Made by a program: the position numbers and the translations under genes. DNA of 64,000 nt from Lytechinus variegatus (taxonomy: Eukaryota; Echinodermata; Echinoidea; Temnopleuroida; Toxopneustidae): the NCBI RefSeq assembly GCF_018143015.1, contig NC_054741.1, positions 54,203,048 to 54,267,047 of the forward strand. The letters are read 5' to 3'. The notes beneath the pieces were generated by a model. The model ran no database searches. It was not told the origin of the DNA and worked only from the letters and a program-made list of their open reading frames with translations. Below, piece after piece: positions 35,001-46,901 of this stretch; position 1 is the first letter of the stretch, and each line of letters starts with the position of its first letter.

Positions 35001-38000
35001 GAGTCATAAAATGGTATTTTAGTGGTTGGTTTTTGCTTAATTGAAAACCCTTCTATCTAGTACGATGCTTCTCGCATATCTTACAGAAAATAAGTGGAAA
35101 GGTTTGTTGTCTGGAAAAAAATTTGTCATGCATAATACATCTGACAGTGAAACTAAAGATTAGGATTACTAGCAATACAGTGCTAATGTAATTATTGAAA
35201 GCATTTGTGGTCCAGTGGTTCTGACTCTCACTTTTCAATCAGAGGGTCGGGGGTTTAAATCCCAGCAATGACATTTATTTTCGTTAGCAAGGGATTTATC
35301 CATAATGTGCTGCACTCAACCCAAGTGAAGTGAATGGGGACTTTGCAGGATTCGTTCCTTGAAATGCTTGGATGATGTTAAGGCTGTGGGGTTAAAGCCG
35401 GGGTAATGATACTAGAGTCCTTTGGAAGTGCATAGGAATGATATACACAAAATGTGTGTTGTTATTACTAACAAGTTGTGTAACAACATTTACGTCTAAG
35501 GAAACATGATGAAACATTATTAACAACCGCACTGGTGTGACAACATAAACAATAGGAATAGCTTGTGTGGGGAAAAGAAGTTTGTTTCAGGTATGTTACT
35601 GTTACAAAGCCACTTTGACTAAGATTTCTGAAAATTATTTATAATACTTGCAGGAAAATGATTCTAAACGTGGGAGAGCAGTAAAGAAGGCACATGATGA
35701 AAGAGACTTAAAGAAAACCAAAGACAAAGAAATAGGAAGGTAAGTTGGCTTTCTTGTTCATCATTTTTGTCAAGGGCAGAAAAACAACTTTATCGCTGCA
35801 CTCTTTTTACACTTTGAAAGGAATAGCAGTGATCTTCGAAATAATTATTTTGTATTCTTCGTGGCGACACAACTGCAATATTTCTCCTGCAACATTGCCC
35901 CTTCTTGCTTGATATTTTGGAAGACATAGGATTAGGACTGTGATAAAGTTTTTGTTCATGAAAATACGAGAATTAGGTTTGAGGCCACAGTTCAATTTCA
36001 GCTTTCAATTCTCCATTGCAGAGATATTCGCGGGTACAAATGTGATTGAATCATTCTTTCATGAACTTTCTCCAATCTCCTCCCCTTCCCAAATCATTCT
36101 TTAATATTGCAATTTGTCAGACTCTTACATTGCATCTGAATATAAATTTACAGTATTCTATCCCATGCTTGTTCTTGGGTTTTTTTCAGCATGTACACTG
36201 TTTTTTTTTTACAAGCAGCAACAAATTGAAGTCCATTCAAAGCTTTGGTAAATGGTCCATGATTTGAATTGTACCCAAGTATCATCTTAAATTCAAATCT
36301 TACAGTTTAAGTCTAGTGACAGTTGATTTTTTTTTCGTCTGTCAATTCTTTGTGAGAATTTGAATTGGGTTATGGGATATCTACCTGTCAAAACCAAGGA
36401 AAGTCGTCAGATCTAACAAAATGTCATTGGACGACATTGATGAAGTTTGTGAGTGGTCATTATTGATTTTATTTCTTTTATTTTGCAGATTGATGGAAGA
36501 AAAGGGTGATCTCCAGGGTCAGAAAGATAAACTCTTGCAGCGTCTCAATAAACATAAACTCTTCCATCGCTTCCTGGAAAGAACGCTAGAATCAGCTGAG
36601 GAATTTCATGAAATCCGAGAAGTCATAGCCAGACACGAGACTTTAGTTGCAACACACAGAGTAAGACATAGTAGTTTTTCTCTGTGTTCCTTTTCTTATT
36701 ATTGTATTATTCTTTTGTAAGTTTATGTGATGATAAATGTACATAGTTATCAAACAATACTCATCAGAAGTTTTTAAATTCTCGACATTTTAATGCAGCA
36801 TAATTGTCCTGGTTCTAACACACAATGACCTTAAGGCGGTCTGTGTTCCTGCCACATCCTCGTTTACTTTAAACTGGTAGAGTCCAGCACAAGATGGACT
36901 AATATCTTGCACTTTTGCTATTGGAAATTAAATTGAATTTAAAGAGGTGTTTTTAACTTTCTGTAATTCAAAATGCAGGATGTAATTTTGTCCAGAATCC
37001 CAATCAAAATCACTGATTAATTTGCTTTTTCAATCCTAATGTAATTTTTTGAAGTCCGACAAGAATGCAAAATTACTATAAACTAGTTGGTCAGTTTTAC
37101 GTCAAGATATTTTACAATTTTGTGATAAAGGTACCATCATACCATTAAAAATTGTCCGAGCAGGCTTGGCTTTTGTTCCGGGTCACCTGTTCAGGCTCGG
37201 TCAAACCATGATTATTTGTCGCTAATGACTTTCATCTCATCAAAAAAGTTCTGGTATGGTTTTATTATATGCTAGGAAGAGATACTGTATACAGTATATC
37301 TCTCATTTCATCAGAAGCAATTTGTCTTCTTTCTGACCACATCCATCAATCCCTTTTACACTAGGCTACTGTATTCTAAATCTACGAACGCTCTTTTGTG
37401 CACCATTATCTTTTGCAGGATCTTGTAGAGAAAGCAAACCGCACTCAGGACGCAGTGGAGAAAGAGAAGGCCAGACTGGGAAAGTTCACCGAGGAGAAAA
37501 ACAATGAAATACTACATTACAACAATCAGCTAGCAACATTACAGACTCAGTTAGATACGGCTCAAAGTGAAGCAGTCAAATGGTAAAGAATCTTCTTATC
37601 TGTTAACTCTTTGTCCGCTTTGTTCGACTAAAAGTAACATACAGCAGGCTGCCAACTTTGACTCAAGTCACATTTCATCCACAATACACACAGAGTGTAT
37701 CAAGTTTATTGAACTTACTCACATACACGATAGTGTTGTGCGCATGGCATTGTTCTGTGTACACACAAAGCTTTTGATTTAATTTGATTTATTTATTTCC
37801 ACATTCCAATAACAAAAGCTTATACAAGTGTAATCATCTTTTTCTTAGCATGAAATAATAATCAAATGACATAATTAATAACATATGCATACATACAATC
37901 TAATAATCGAATTCTAATTTAAATATATTTATACCTGATAAATTTTTTTTTAAATTATTAAAACAAAAAGCAGAAAACAATTATATATATATATATATAT

Positions 38001-41000
38001 ATATAAATATATCGACATAATACATTTTGAAATGTGGGAGACCTTCATCTTAAGCAATTTTCTTAACAATTAACCTATCGGATGTTATTATGAGTTGAAT
38101 GAGTATAGTCCAAGCAAAGCCCTGTTAAGATTGCACCCGAAAATGTGGCACAGGAGAGATTATGTATGTGGCGTGTAAAGAGCTAACTATCACTAGGTAG
38201 TCTGTCGAAGATGGATAACCTGTAATTCTCATGAAAAAGTTCCTTTATTCATTTTCAATTTTTTTTTCCTTTTTGACTTAAGGATATCCCCAAATGTACC
38301 TTGTCAGTTGATCCTCTAATTCAATGTATGTTATTAAGTATGTCATTGACATGTCGTGCAAAACTTAGCAAGGTTATCACATCATTGTGATATCAATCAA
38401 CAAAAAATTGTAAAATCACAACATCTCTGTCATACCATCGTGATAAATGATAAAAAAGCAAATATATTCATATAATAAAAACAACAGGTCTAGGATCATT
38501 TAAGTCATGTCATAAAGGGTCATGATGTGCACGTACATGTACATGTGCGTCATTATTTCGAAATGCAATAAAATAAGACCAAACAAATGTGTGCATTGTA
38601 TTATTCTAAGCATTTCAAAAGTTTGTAACTTTTTTATGCAATGTAAATGTCATTGTTTTGGGGGTCACAAGGTCAAAGATCAAATACATACATATACTCC
38701 AAATAACTTGTCCTCACGATAACTAAAAAAACATTTGAGGTTTCAATTTTAAACTTAGCTATACTGATTTGACTTGATTCTGGAGTACAATGTGAAAAGT
38801 TGACTAAATTCTTTACTTGAAAATTTTAGAAAGTGTGTAAGTTATCTACTTTTGGTCTGGCAATGGTCAATGCATGCATTTTGTTACTATGTGTAGTCAA
38901 GAATCCATTTAGATTTTATTAATGTTTTGTATTTTTTCAAAGCGACACCGGGCCCGTCTTATAAAGAGTAAAGATTGATCCAATCAATCGTATCTCTATG
39001 GAAATCCATCAGTGTCAAACTTTTTTTTTACATGAAATTTGCAAATTGTCCTTTGTAAACTAAGGAGAACACACCAAAGAAATCAATGAATTTATGAATA
39101 AACATCATATCTAGAATTTTTTTGAACAAACATGCATTTTATATATTGACCTAGCTGGCTTTCCATAGTTGTGATTGATCCGATCAATTGCAACTATGGA
39201 AAGCCAGCTAGGTCATTATATAGCTGGCTTTCCATAGTTGCAATTGATCGGATCAATCACAACTCTTTGTAAGACGGGCCCTGGTCCAGTTTACGATTTT
39301 TGAACCGATTATAATCCAAGGTATATGCTTTACTTGCCTTCACAGGGAATCGGTCTGGACCCACATCAAAAACACAGCTGCCAAGAAAACACTGCTTCTA
39401 GGGAGAATAAAAATGTAAGTAGAAAGATTTTTATCTGTTTCTGAGATTAATCACCAATTCTATTCAAGTATAGTATCACAGCGTGTTTGGATTTTCGCTA
39501 TGAACCCTTTTCATATCTCTCATTTCAATATGTTACATAGTAATGCTTATGTCTTTGTCTGATATCCATGGAAAGATGATAAAGATGCAGTATAATATAA
39601 AGGTTTCCAAGTTATTATCAATATCTATGACAGAAAACTACCATTAGTCTATTGGCATGCTGTAGTTTAACAGTGCAGTCTGAGGTAAAAAAAAACAAAA
39701 AAAGTTTGTCCTTTACTGTCGCATAGGGAAAGAAACCAGGAGAACAGTTTTAGGCCTTCATGAAGTAGATAGAAAGTTTCAGAATCTGTTTTTACTAATT
39801 ATTGTCATTCTTTTTTTTTCAGGGCAACCCACAATTTATTCCAGCTTGTCAGCAGACATGCTAAGACATCATCATTGGGAACAGAAAACACATTAGAGCA
39901 GCTAACAAAGGTATTTACTACATCATGTTTGATTCAATTATGGTTGAATAACAATGGATGATTTCAAGTACGGTGTTGGTGTTGTGACAACACCAAAACC
40001 AGCCACAACACTGTACTTGAAATCAGGCTGGTGTTGGGATTGACCTCGGAAAATATGACATATTTCCGGCAGATTGTGTTGAATGTTGTCTGCGCAACCC
40101 AGCACTGCGGCTGGTGTTAACGATGTACGTGCAATTTCCCCATTCACCAACACCAACCCCAGGGATTGGGAAAATTGTGATTTCAAGTTCGGTGTTGGTG
40201 TTGGCAATATCAAGCTTGTGAACCGGCGGAGAACATGATGAACATCCCAATAAAATTAGCTTTTACAGTTAAGATGAGTACCAATCATATGAGCTGTATA
40301 TATTTTGATGAAGAATAATGTTCACTCTTTCAAATTCTTGAACTAAGTTAAACAGGTATTCTGTAAGATGAGAATTAAATGCATTTCTCTCCGATTTCAT
40401 TTCGTCGTCGAGGCTTCTCAATTTAAGCAGCGCATAGGCGTGACGTCATGTGCTATCGATAATGCAATCGGTATCATTCCTCTGAACCCTGCTCGGTTCA
40501 GTGGCCTTGTTACGCTCTCAACACCAATACCGAACATCGAACTTGAAATCACCCAATTTGCCTTAACAGGATAACACGAGGATTTTTGTCTTACCTGCAT
40601 TTATGTCAAGGTTTTGAAATGCCATTAAAGTTTAAAAGTATACAAACCTCTTTCATGATCATTTTGCACGAGTTTCAGGCCACAAGATAGAGGTCAAATG
40701 TCATTTAGGCTCAATGAACTTCAGTTCACATCATCAATGTTAGTGTTCATATTTGTCAAGATAATTCTGAAAGTATATTCCCCTTTTCAATGAAACTGAT
40801 CCCCACTATACTTATACATGTATGTATTGAACATTGTATTGAATGATTTGTATATATTGCTTTTTAAAGTGGAAATAAATTGAATTGAATAATTGCCGGG
40901 CACAAGTTAAGTTCACACGACATCATTTTGGGATTAATAAAGTGGTAACAATGTAGCCCAAGTTAAAGATTTTGAATTTTCCGGATAGTTTTGAAATAAT

Positions 41001-42067
41001 TAAGAAGTCCTTACACTGTTGAACTTGAATATGATTAATAATGGTATAAGGTATCAGCAGTTACACAAGTATATTTTCAGGTAATTTCTTATCAATGAAA
41101 TTCAATAGAAATTGAGCTTGCAAACCAATCCTCAACAGGTTGATATCACGATAGACAAGACCAATCTGGGCACCATTTCATAAATTGCTTAAAATGATGG
41201 TAACTTTGTCACTATGGCCACTACCCTGGTAATAGGGCTCAGCAGCCAATTAAAATCAAATTTTACCACGGTAGTTACCATAATGACAAGGCTTCTAATA
41301 GAGTGGTCAATATTCTGAAGTCCAGCTTAACCCATGCCATGGTCCATCTCTACTGAATGTACAGGAAGCAGAGCATGCCAAAAAAAAATTTACATTGTAT
41401 GTTTCTTATTTATATGTTCACTGGGCTCTTTCATCATGCAACACATGGCGAAGAAAACTGATTCAGTATTATTCTCAAGACATTAACTCTTTGCCCGCTT
41501 TGTTAGACTAAAGTCACGTCCAGTGGGCTGCCAAGTTTGACTCGAGTCGCAATCTATTCACAATACACACAATCTAGTGATGTGTGCTTCACAAAGTTTT
41601 TCTTTACAATAAAACTAATCAAAAGCCACCGTCAGCTGAATTAGTAATAGTATATGCAAAACCTTTCTCAGGTTGCACTTTTAAATCAATGTAGCACAGG
41701 AGTGATTCTCTACATGGTGGGCAAAGAGTAAATGACATGAGTAAGCTATGAGCTGATAAGTCAAACCTGTAGTATTCCAGATTTGTGTCACAATTGGCGT
41801 TCCATAGTTGAACCACAACATTGGACCAGAATTTAAATTAAACCCAAGTTCAGAATACGGGCAATTGTCTTAAATATCTCTTGGAAGTCTTTGTGGAACA
41901 CGGCTGTGATATTGTATTGTGATAAGGGATCATTTTAAACCTTATTTTTTTTGTTGCCTTTATTTGAATAGATCCAGACATTTATCATGGACCTAACTCA
42001 GATCACGACAGAGATCAAGAGAGCAGAAGTCGCCGCTACGTCAGGAGCAGTATCCTCAAACCCATAA
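26082..42067 (+). CDS. CFAP73: cilia- and flagella-associated protein 73 (CCDC42 family), 9 exons
   Basis: CFAP73 (Chlamydomonas MIA2) with CFAP100/MIA1 forms the modifier-of-inner-arms complex in motile axonemes, acting with inner dynein arm I1/f. Coding exons: 26082-26137, 33256-33361, 34859-34963, 35654-35739, 36489-36660, 37419-37582, 39346-39414, 39823-39910, 41972-42067. All junctions are GT-AG and in phase, giving 313 residues against about 308 in human. Landmarks: MAVSLEEYFR at the N-terminus, TRLLEKRREM (33-42), LKFDKFLKENDSKR (DUF4200-type coiled coil, about residues 35-150), HETLVATHR, then NTAAKKTLLLGRIKMATHNLFQ written here in two parts as NTAAKKTLLLGR and MATHNLFQLV, the most conserved block near residues 240-262. 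The protein is almost entirely charged heptad coiled coil. CCDC42 is the nearest alternative, but the MAV-xx-EEYFR start and length favour CFAP73. The X-box at 25949 supports ciliary expression. Confidence 0.93.
26719..26730 (-). promoter_or_regulatory. YY1-like CAAGATGGCGGC element on the minus strand
   Basis: The minus strand reads CAAGATGGCGGC, the strong form of the YY1 initiator/5'UTR motif, followed by a stop two codons after the ATG and then ATCAGGCAAGTC, which could serve as a GC-type donor. It could mark an antisense transcription start inside CFAP73 intron 1. No matching downstream exon was found, so this is weak. Confidence 0.3.
26820..27243. mobile_element. remnant of the TTAA-flanked 'AGGTCAAGTCCAC' MITE family
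   Basis: It shares blocks with the complete copy at 46194-46901: ACTCACTATTTCTTT, CCATTATTTTAACATTTT, GAAATAGTGAGTGA and the terminal GTGGACTTGACCTTTAA. Only the right terminus is preserved; the left has decayed. Confidence 0.65.
27263..29700. repeat. cluster of about 13 copies of an ATCACGGACGGACAT motif, both orientations
   Basis: Copies or close variants lie at 27263-27278, 27442-27456, 27630-27669 (three in a row), 28909-28947 (two), 29121-29157 (two), 29318-29357 (two), 29512-29520 and 29686-29700. Paired copies are spaced about 22 bp. Part of the cluster is a tandem duplication (28909-29316 against 29318-29680, about 75-80 percent alike by eye). No coding capacity; origin unknown. Confidence 0.65.
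27781..27823. repeat. perfect 19-bp hairpin
   Basis: AATCAAGTTGCTACAACTT and its exact reverse complement are separated by GATTT. A short outer CTGCA / TGCAG pair extends the stem across a small bulge. It could form a cruciform or an RNA hairpin. It is shorter than a typical pre-miRNA stem. Confidence 0.8.
29925..30290 (+). repeat. dispersed repeat, 'GACCTGAAACTC...CTATGCAGGC' family, copy 1
   Basis: Two internal sub-repeats (CTTTGACC ... GTGACGTGAAACTC ... TGATTACCTTATGTC ... TTTCATGA) are followed by a GCC-rich block and TTGCTCTGCTATGCAGGCAA. A longer copy with the same order lies at 61455-61845, and an inverted end piece at 45857-45950. No open frame is maintained. Confidence 0.7.
30292..30468. 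mobile_element. small palindromic MITE (GTTTCATAAAGCTGTTC family)
   Basis: The left side GCCGTTTCATAAAGCTGTTC, GTAAGTTAAGAGCAACTTTA and GGTGAACCTTTCTT is mirrored on the right by AAGAAAGGATCACCGGT, TTAAAGTCGCTCTTCACTTA and GAGCTTCATGAAAGACCC. It lies immediately 3' of the second UBE2G1-like exon (100 bp away). Confidence 0.7.
30575..31664 (-). pseudogene. UBE2G1: partial UBE2G1-like ubiquitin-conjugating enzyme, two exons only
   Basis: Exon 31664-31562 encodes LNKQSVGGFSAGLVDDDDLF and KWEVVVIGPPDTF. Exon 30672-30575 encodes EGGYFRANLNFPKDYP, PKMKFISEIWHPN. The split Tyr codon (TA|T) joins them exactly as in UBE2G1 (GPPDTLYEGG...). Both exons keep AG acceptors and GTAAGT donors, and phases agree with the family gene structure, so the fragment is genomic rather than a processed copy. 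The N-terminal ~16-residue exon, the exon with the catalytic Cys and the acidic loop, and the C-terminal exon were not found on the minus strand anywhere to 21206 or up to 33255. It therefore looks like a truncated duplicate, unless distant exons were missed. It lies wholly inside CFAP73 intron 1, antisense. Confidence 0.75.
32060..32935. repeat. repeat with flanking GTTCGGTTCGG blocks and an internal duplication
   Basis: TTCGGTTCGG-type sequence occurs at 32080-32150 and 32850-32925. Between them a ~280-bp segment is duplicated: ACTTTGTCAGTCACAAGGAA ... ACACTTTTTAACTGAGTTTA (32250-32400) against ACTTTGTCATTTACGAGGAA ... ACACTTTTAAACCGAGATTA (32490-32610). It is probably a decayed non-coding mobile element. 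Confidence 0.5.
33797..34399. mobile_element. TTAA-flanked MITE in CFAP73 intron 2
   Basis: Symmetrical ends TTAAAGGGGAATCC / GGATTCCCCTTTAA give a TTAA target plus AGGGGAATCC TIR, as in piggyBac-type elements. About 600 bp, no transposase. A relative, split by a later LINE insertion, is at 48505-49430. Confidence 0.7.
35201..35412 (+). mobile_element. tRNA-derived SINE, diverged copy
   Basis: It shares the order of the SINE at 12806: GTGGTCCAGTGG, GAGGGTCGGGGGTTTAAATC (decayed B box), CTGCACTCAACCCAAGTGAA, and AAAGCCGGGGTAATGAT. It lacks the LINE-like TAT tail. It is in CFAP73 intron 3. Confidence 0.7.
37583..39345. other. intron 6 of CFAP73 with repeats
   Basis: It contains a CTTTGTCCGCTTTGTTCGAC segment (37605-37760) that is repeated at 41486-41600 in intron 8, an inverted LINE-type AT tail near 37785-37810, an (AT)n microsatellite at 37982-38003 and the MITE at 38948-39284. 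Confidence 0.6.
38948..39284. mobile_element. MITE with GGGCCCGTCTTA TIRs and an inner palindrome
   Basis: Left end CCGGGCCCGTCTTATAAAGAG and right end CTCTTTGTAAGACGGGCCC are inverted repeats with two or three mismatches. Inside, 39148-39250 carries CTAGCTGGCTTTCCATAGTT three times in alternating orientation, flanking GATTGATCCGATCAATTG, so it forms a stacked hairpin. Confidence 0.75.
39955..40260. mobile_element. palindromic repeat with GGTGTTGGTGTTG motifs
   Basis: GATTTCAAGTACGGTGTTGG and CAACACTGTACTTGAAATC are an inverted pair at 39960-40023. The right end at 40180-40205 repeats TGATTTCAAGTTCGGTGTTG in the same orientation as the first copy. A further ACTTGAAATCA piece lies at about 40540-40552. 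It is in CFAP73 intron 8. Classification uncertain. Confidence 0.5.
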
Positions 42068-45030
42068 ACTAAAACAATTCATTTTTATTTCTGTATATAT
42101 GTAAAGTCTGTTATTAATATGGATTTAATGTACATGTATAAAACTGTACAGTGTATAATATAGCATTAACTACATGTATTATAATATTTAATATCTATTT
42201 ATATGATTATTATGATTTAGAGTTTACTTTTTTCACCTTAGATGGGAGTCTCAGGATTAGTTGTGTTTTTTTAAGGTCATATAAGATTGCTTACAATTAT
42301 TATTATTATTTCAATTACAATTTTGAAACACTACCCTTTTTCCTTCCCCATCTTCTTTAAGAGATATTGTCTTCAGCTGTCCTTGAGATTTAGATTATAA
42401 TTAGGCTGATCCTAAGTTGTAAAAAAGTGGGAACTGGCAAAGGCACTTTCCATAGAAACATAGCGATTGTTTGTCATTGAACTGGCTGGATGAGAAACAT
42501 TATTGTCTCCATGGAACCTGAAGACAATATTGCTTGCAGAGAAGGTTTTATCTTCCCTTTGTTTTTTTTTTCAGGACATTTGTTCAAGTTTAGAGAATTT
42601 TTTTTTTTACAAAATTCATTATATGCTATTGTATGCTATGTCCATCATGAGTATTTTAATTTTTCTTTCCACTGCCCCCAACCATTATTAAAATATGGTT
42701 CAGTCAGGTTTTTTTCAGTGACAACGATGAGCTAGGCTTATATTAGTATGTTTAAGTAAAACCCTTTCTTGCCATTTTGTTTCTTCACAATTTCTGAACC
42801 ATATGGTTCAAATTTTGATTGATTGAATTTACCGGTACTGAGATTTTTCAATATGTATGATGTCTCAATGGAATTTAGAATGCCACCAATTTGTTTCTGT
42901 CTTCTTTACATCACTTCAAAAAAAACCATTTTGATTCAAATATGCCTTTAAATTTTCAGTCTTCCCCTACTATTTAAAGGTATGTGATCCTTTAAATGAG
43001 CTTTTTCATTGAATTTGTCATGTTTCAAATCATTAAGAAAAATTATAATCAAGTCAGTGATTGGTACTATTTTTTTGTGGTTTTACAGTATTGAAGGAAA
43101 TGTGCCATTTCTGTAAATAAGAAGAGTCTTATATTTGATTTAATGCATGTTTGTATTGATAGTCTAAAATGATATTACATGTAATTTGCCAATTGCTAGC
43201 TTGTAATGTAGTAACAGTGCATTTTGTTCCCCTGTACAGTAATTTTGAACTCATTTAATGGATTCATTTGAAAGCATGAGTAGGATGGTTTTCTTCTCTT
43301 ATTTTTTCATTGAAGTATCTTGAGCATATTCAGAGTTATTTCGATACATCATTTTCAGAAATTGTTTTAGTTTAACATTGAACCCTACTGTGTAGATAAC
43401 AGTCAAACCGATCTCTTCTTCCCGATAGCCCTTCGCCCCACCCTTTTCATGTAACTTGTCATCAGTTTTACAAGAAAAGTGAAAAAGCTAACGTACATGT
43501 AGATAGGGGCATTAGAATCGCTGATAGAAAGTTTATCTTGGAAATGTACTTGGCAGTTTATGTTAAATGAAAACGTGTTTCACAAATATTGTGTTTGATA
43601 TCAAATACCAGATCCTGGTGACAAATTTGCTTTTAACCAATCATATTATTGAACCATTTCCATGTCTTGTAACAGTAGCTTATCATCCTGTGCTGATAGT
43701 GAGTGTTATCAACCAGAACCAAGGAATTTTAAATCTTACAAGTGTCAAATTATTGTCAGACAGTGGTATGATACATAGATGTGTGAAGGATTTTATGCTT
43801 TAGGTTATCCAATATTCATCATCATTACCCCCTCACTATCTATCTCTGTTTGTCTTGCTCTGTCCAGCTCTGTCTTTCTTTGTCTTTCTTTGTCTATCTG
43901 TGTCTTTTTCTGCCTCCGTCTGTCAGTATTCTCTCTTGGTCTTTGCCCCTTCCCTCCCCTTCTTCTCTCTAGTCTCTGCATCTGCCTTTCTGTCTTCTTC
44001 TGCATTCTTCTGTCTCCTTCTTTTTCTCTATCTGTCTGTCTCTCTCTCTCCCCTCTCTGTCCCTCCCCCTTTTGTCACTCAATCGGATGTAATGTTAATC
44101 GATTTGTTACTCTAGTGCATACTATATCATGCATGTACTTTTATCTTTGTTGCTATTGCAATTCTGATCATCTCTGTTATTGTTTTTTCCTTTACCTTTC
44201 TTCATTCTCTCTGCATCATCCTTTATTTCAGCATCACGATGGCTTAACCCTTTTTCCATTGTCCGAATACTTCTGAAACTGCGGCTCATGTTCTTACAGT
44301 TGTAGCTCTTCTGGTGGGGGGGGGGGGGGGGGATTTGGAAGTTTTGCATTCTAGTTTATTAATGGTGATTGTGCACATTGGAATATGTTATCTTTAGATG
44401 GAAGGGACTATAAAAATGCCTTTTAAAAATTATTGTTTATGTATGAGGTCAAGTTATAGTACTACATGAATGTCATTTTGCATGGCTGCCATTAAAAATA
44501 TGTGTATTACTACTATCTAGATTAAGATGAAAGAAATGTGGTATAAAAATGTTAGAGATGGCCAAGGGTGGATAAGAAGTAAAATGGGAAATATTTGTAT
44601 ATCGGTTTGGAGATAAAGCCTACCCATGGCAAAGAAATTTATTTTGTCTTTTTATAGATATTCATATTTTGAAATTAAATGTTTTTTTATAAGATGGGGT
44701 GCAATGATATTTTCAGAATAATGGTGACTGGATTAATTGATTATTGTTGAAATGTATGAGCCGTCCACCGTTTACGATCAGAAACGCATCTTACCAATGT
44801 TGTACCAAAGTGTAGACAAGGAAATAAAAACTATATTCATGTGTAATCAGAAATGTATTGTCGCAGTGAAAATGATCATTGATAAAATCTTCAATGAATA
44901 TCTTGAATACGATTGTCAACTCATGATTTGTAAAGCTGTGTCTGTGGTCGTGTTTATGTATTTGACTTTGTAAGAAGATCCCAAATACGGCAGAAAATGA
45001 ATTGCTAAGAACTTATAATAAATAAACCCC
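42068..45030 (+). other. CFAP73 3' UTR and downstream region
   Basis: AT-rich sequence follows the stop codon with no recognisable exon. AATAAA hexamers occur at about 44821 and 45016, and TAATAAATAAAC at about 45012 is the best-looking poly(A) signal. If used, the 3' UTR would be near 3 kb, which is unproven. A CT-rich tract (43835-44070) and a G17 run (44316-44332) lie inside. The Leu/Ser/Cys-rich open frame over the CT tract is low-complexity translation, not a gene. Confidence 0.45.
43835..44070. repeat. CT-rich imperfect microsatellite (TCTGTCTTTCT units)
   Basis: Degenerate TCTGTCTTTC / TCTCTGTC repeats produce long but compositionally biased open frames on both strands. Confidence 0.75.
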
Positions 45031-46193
45031 TCAAACAAAGTTTGGAAATCTAAGTTTGGTCATTAATTTCTCCCATCTCCCAATTTTACACAATGCATAT
45101 TTGATATCATTCACACGATCATTAAATTCTCTTTAATATGATACCATGCTTGTTATGATCATGCCATCACGAAAATAGCAGGATTCAGAAGTGTTGGATG
45201 AGGTCTGCATTGGAAAGCTGCAAAACGTGCAGCTATGATAGTCATGGAGTTTGCTTGTGCAGAGGTGTTTGATTCCATGTTAATGTATAGGTGCATGAAA
45301 ACGAAAGAAACCGCTGACAAACTCATCACGTCGGAAAAAAAAGAACAGTGACTTTCAATATTGTGCCATTTTTGCAACTTTTGACCTTGCCCCACATTAT
45401 AAGGCACTGCACCTCCATGTGAACCATAATCATCATGTGGGGTATCATTTTAAAGAAAAAAGATCTATTCATCGGTATCAATCAAACAGTAATATTAACT
45501 ATAACCGAGGAGGGATTATCGATCAAAGTCAGATTTACAAACTTTTCTTGAGGAGTTCATATTGGTATCAATTTATTTTCAACTAACCAAACATGATAAA
45601 AATAGAGCCCACCCTTGCATCTATCAATACGAGCGATCAGCCAGAAAGACATTGCTGATTTGTTATGGCCACAAACGGGATCTATCCTCCCCAAGAAGAC
45701 GGTGTATCGTTTATTAAACTGCATTGTAAATATTTCTCTAATTAATAAAGCAATGGGTACGGGTGACCCCGCTAATATTTTAAACTGTTCAAAAGGGAAA
45801 TGAGCAAAAGTCCGTAAAAATATTTTGTTTGGTCATATCACGTTCTGTGTTTTTGTCTCGCCTGCACTAGTAGAGCGAGACTTAAGGCGCCGCTTTTCCG
45901 ACGGCGGCGGCGACGTCAACATTGCTTAAGTTTTTGAAGTGTCATAACTGTACGTTTTGAGGTGCATGAGTAAGAGAGAGAGGGGGTAAGGGGTGGAGAG
46001 AGGGAGAGAGAAACAAATGTCGAAGAAAAAGAAGTTTAGAAAGCATCTGGTGAGATGAACCAAAGATGAAACAAGAATAATGGATAAAACATCACAATTT
46101 CCGCTGCTTCATCATGTTCATGATCACCAATTAAGGTGCATTTAAGATAAATAAGTGAATGTCTGCTGAATAAGATTTCAATTATTTCAAACC
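45031..46193. other. intergenic region, inverted piece of the GCC-block dispersed repeat at 45857-45950
   Basis: TTGTCTCGCCTGCA, GAGCGAGACTTAAGGCGCCG and GACGGCGGCGGCGACGTCAA match, in reverse orientation, the end of the repeat at 61455-61845. The remainder holds nothing recognised. Confidence 0.55.
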
Positions 46194-46901
46194 TTAAAGG
46201 ACAAGTCCACCCCAACAAAAACTTGATTTGAATAAAAAGAAAAAAATTCAACAAGCATAACACTGAAAATTTCATTAAAATCGGATGTAAAATAAGAAAG
46301 TTATGGCATTTCAAAGTTTAAAATCGGATGTAAAATAAGAAAGTGACATTTCAAAGTTTAAAATCGGATGTAAAATAAGAAAGTGACATTTCAAAGAAAA
46401 TTACATTTCAAAGTTTCGCTTCATTTCACAAAAGCAGTTATATGAACTAGCCAGCTACATCCAAATGAGAGAGTCGATGATGTCATTCACTCACTATTTC
46501 TTTTGTTTTTTTATTGTTTGAAAAATGAAATGTTTTGATTTTCTCGTCATTGTCATGTGAATGAAGTTTCATTCCTCCCTGAACACGTGGAATTCCATTA
46601 TTTTAACATTTTGTGCTTCAGGCAAGGAGGTCCTAATCATCAAATTCGTAAAAATTGAAATATTGTATAATTCAAACAATAAAAAACAAAAGAAATAGTG
46701 AGTGAGTGACATCATCGACTCTCTCATTTGGATGTAACTGGCTCGTTCATATAACTATTTTGCTAAAAATAAGCAAAATTTTGAAATGTCATAACTTTCT
46801 TATTTTACATCCGATTTCGAAGAAATCGTCAGCATTGTGCTTGTCTGATTTTTCTCTATTGATTCGAATCAACATTTTTCTGAGGTGGACTTGACCTTTA
46901 A
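46194..46901. mobile_element. complete TTAA-flanked foldback MITE
   Basis: Ends TTAAAGGACAAGTCCACC / GGTGGACTTGACCTTTAA. Long subterminal inverted homology runs inward (AAAATCGGATGTAAAATAAG against CTTATTTTACATCCGATTTC; ATGAGAGAGTCGATGATGTC against ATCATCGACTCTCTCATTTG), so most of the 708-bp element folds on itself. The left arm contains a tandem triplication of AAATCGGATGTAAAATAAG. TTAA at both edges fits a piggyBac-type target. No transposase. Confidence 0.8.

Noticed and set aside
36421..36720. Separate small gene starting at an ATG at 36421
   Set aside because: The ATG and first codons are intronic. The real part is CFAP73 exon 5 (36489-36660), with acceptor and donor on each side.
43779..44276. 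165-codon Ser/Leu/Cys-rich open frame
   Set aside because: It is a translation of a CT-rich microsatellite, with open frames in several phases of the same tract.
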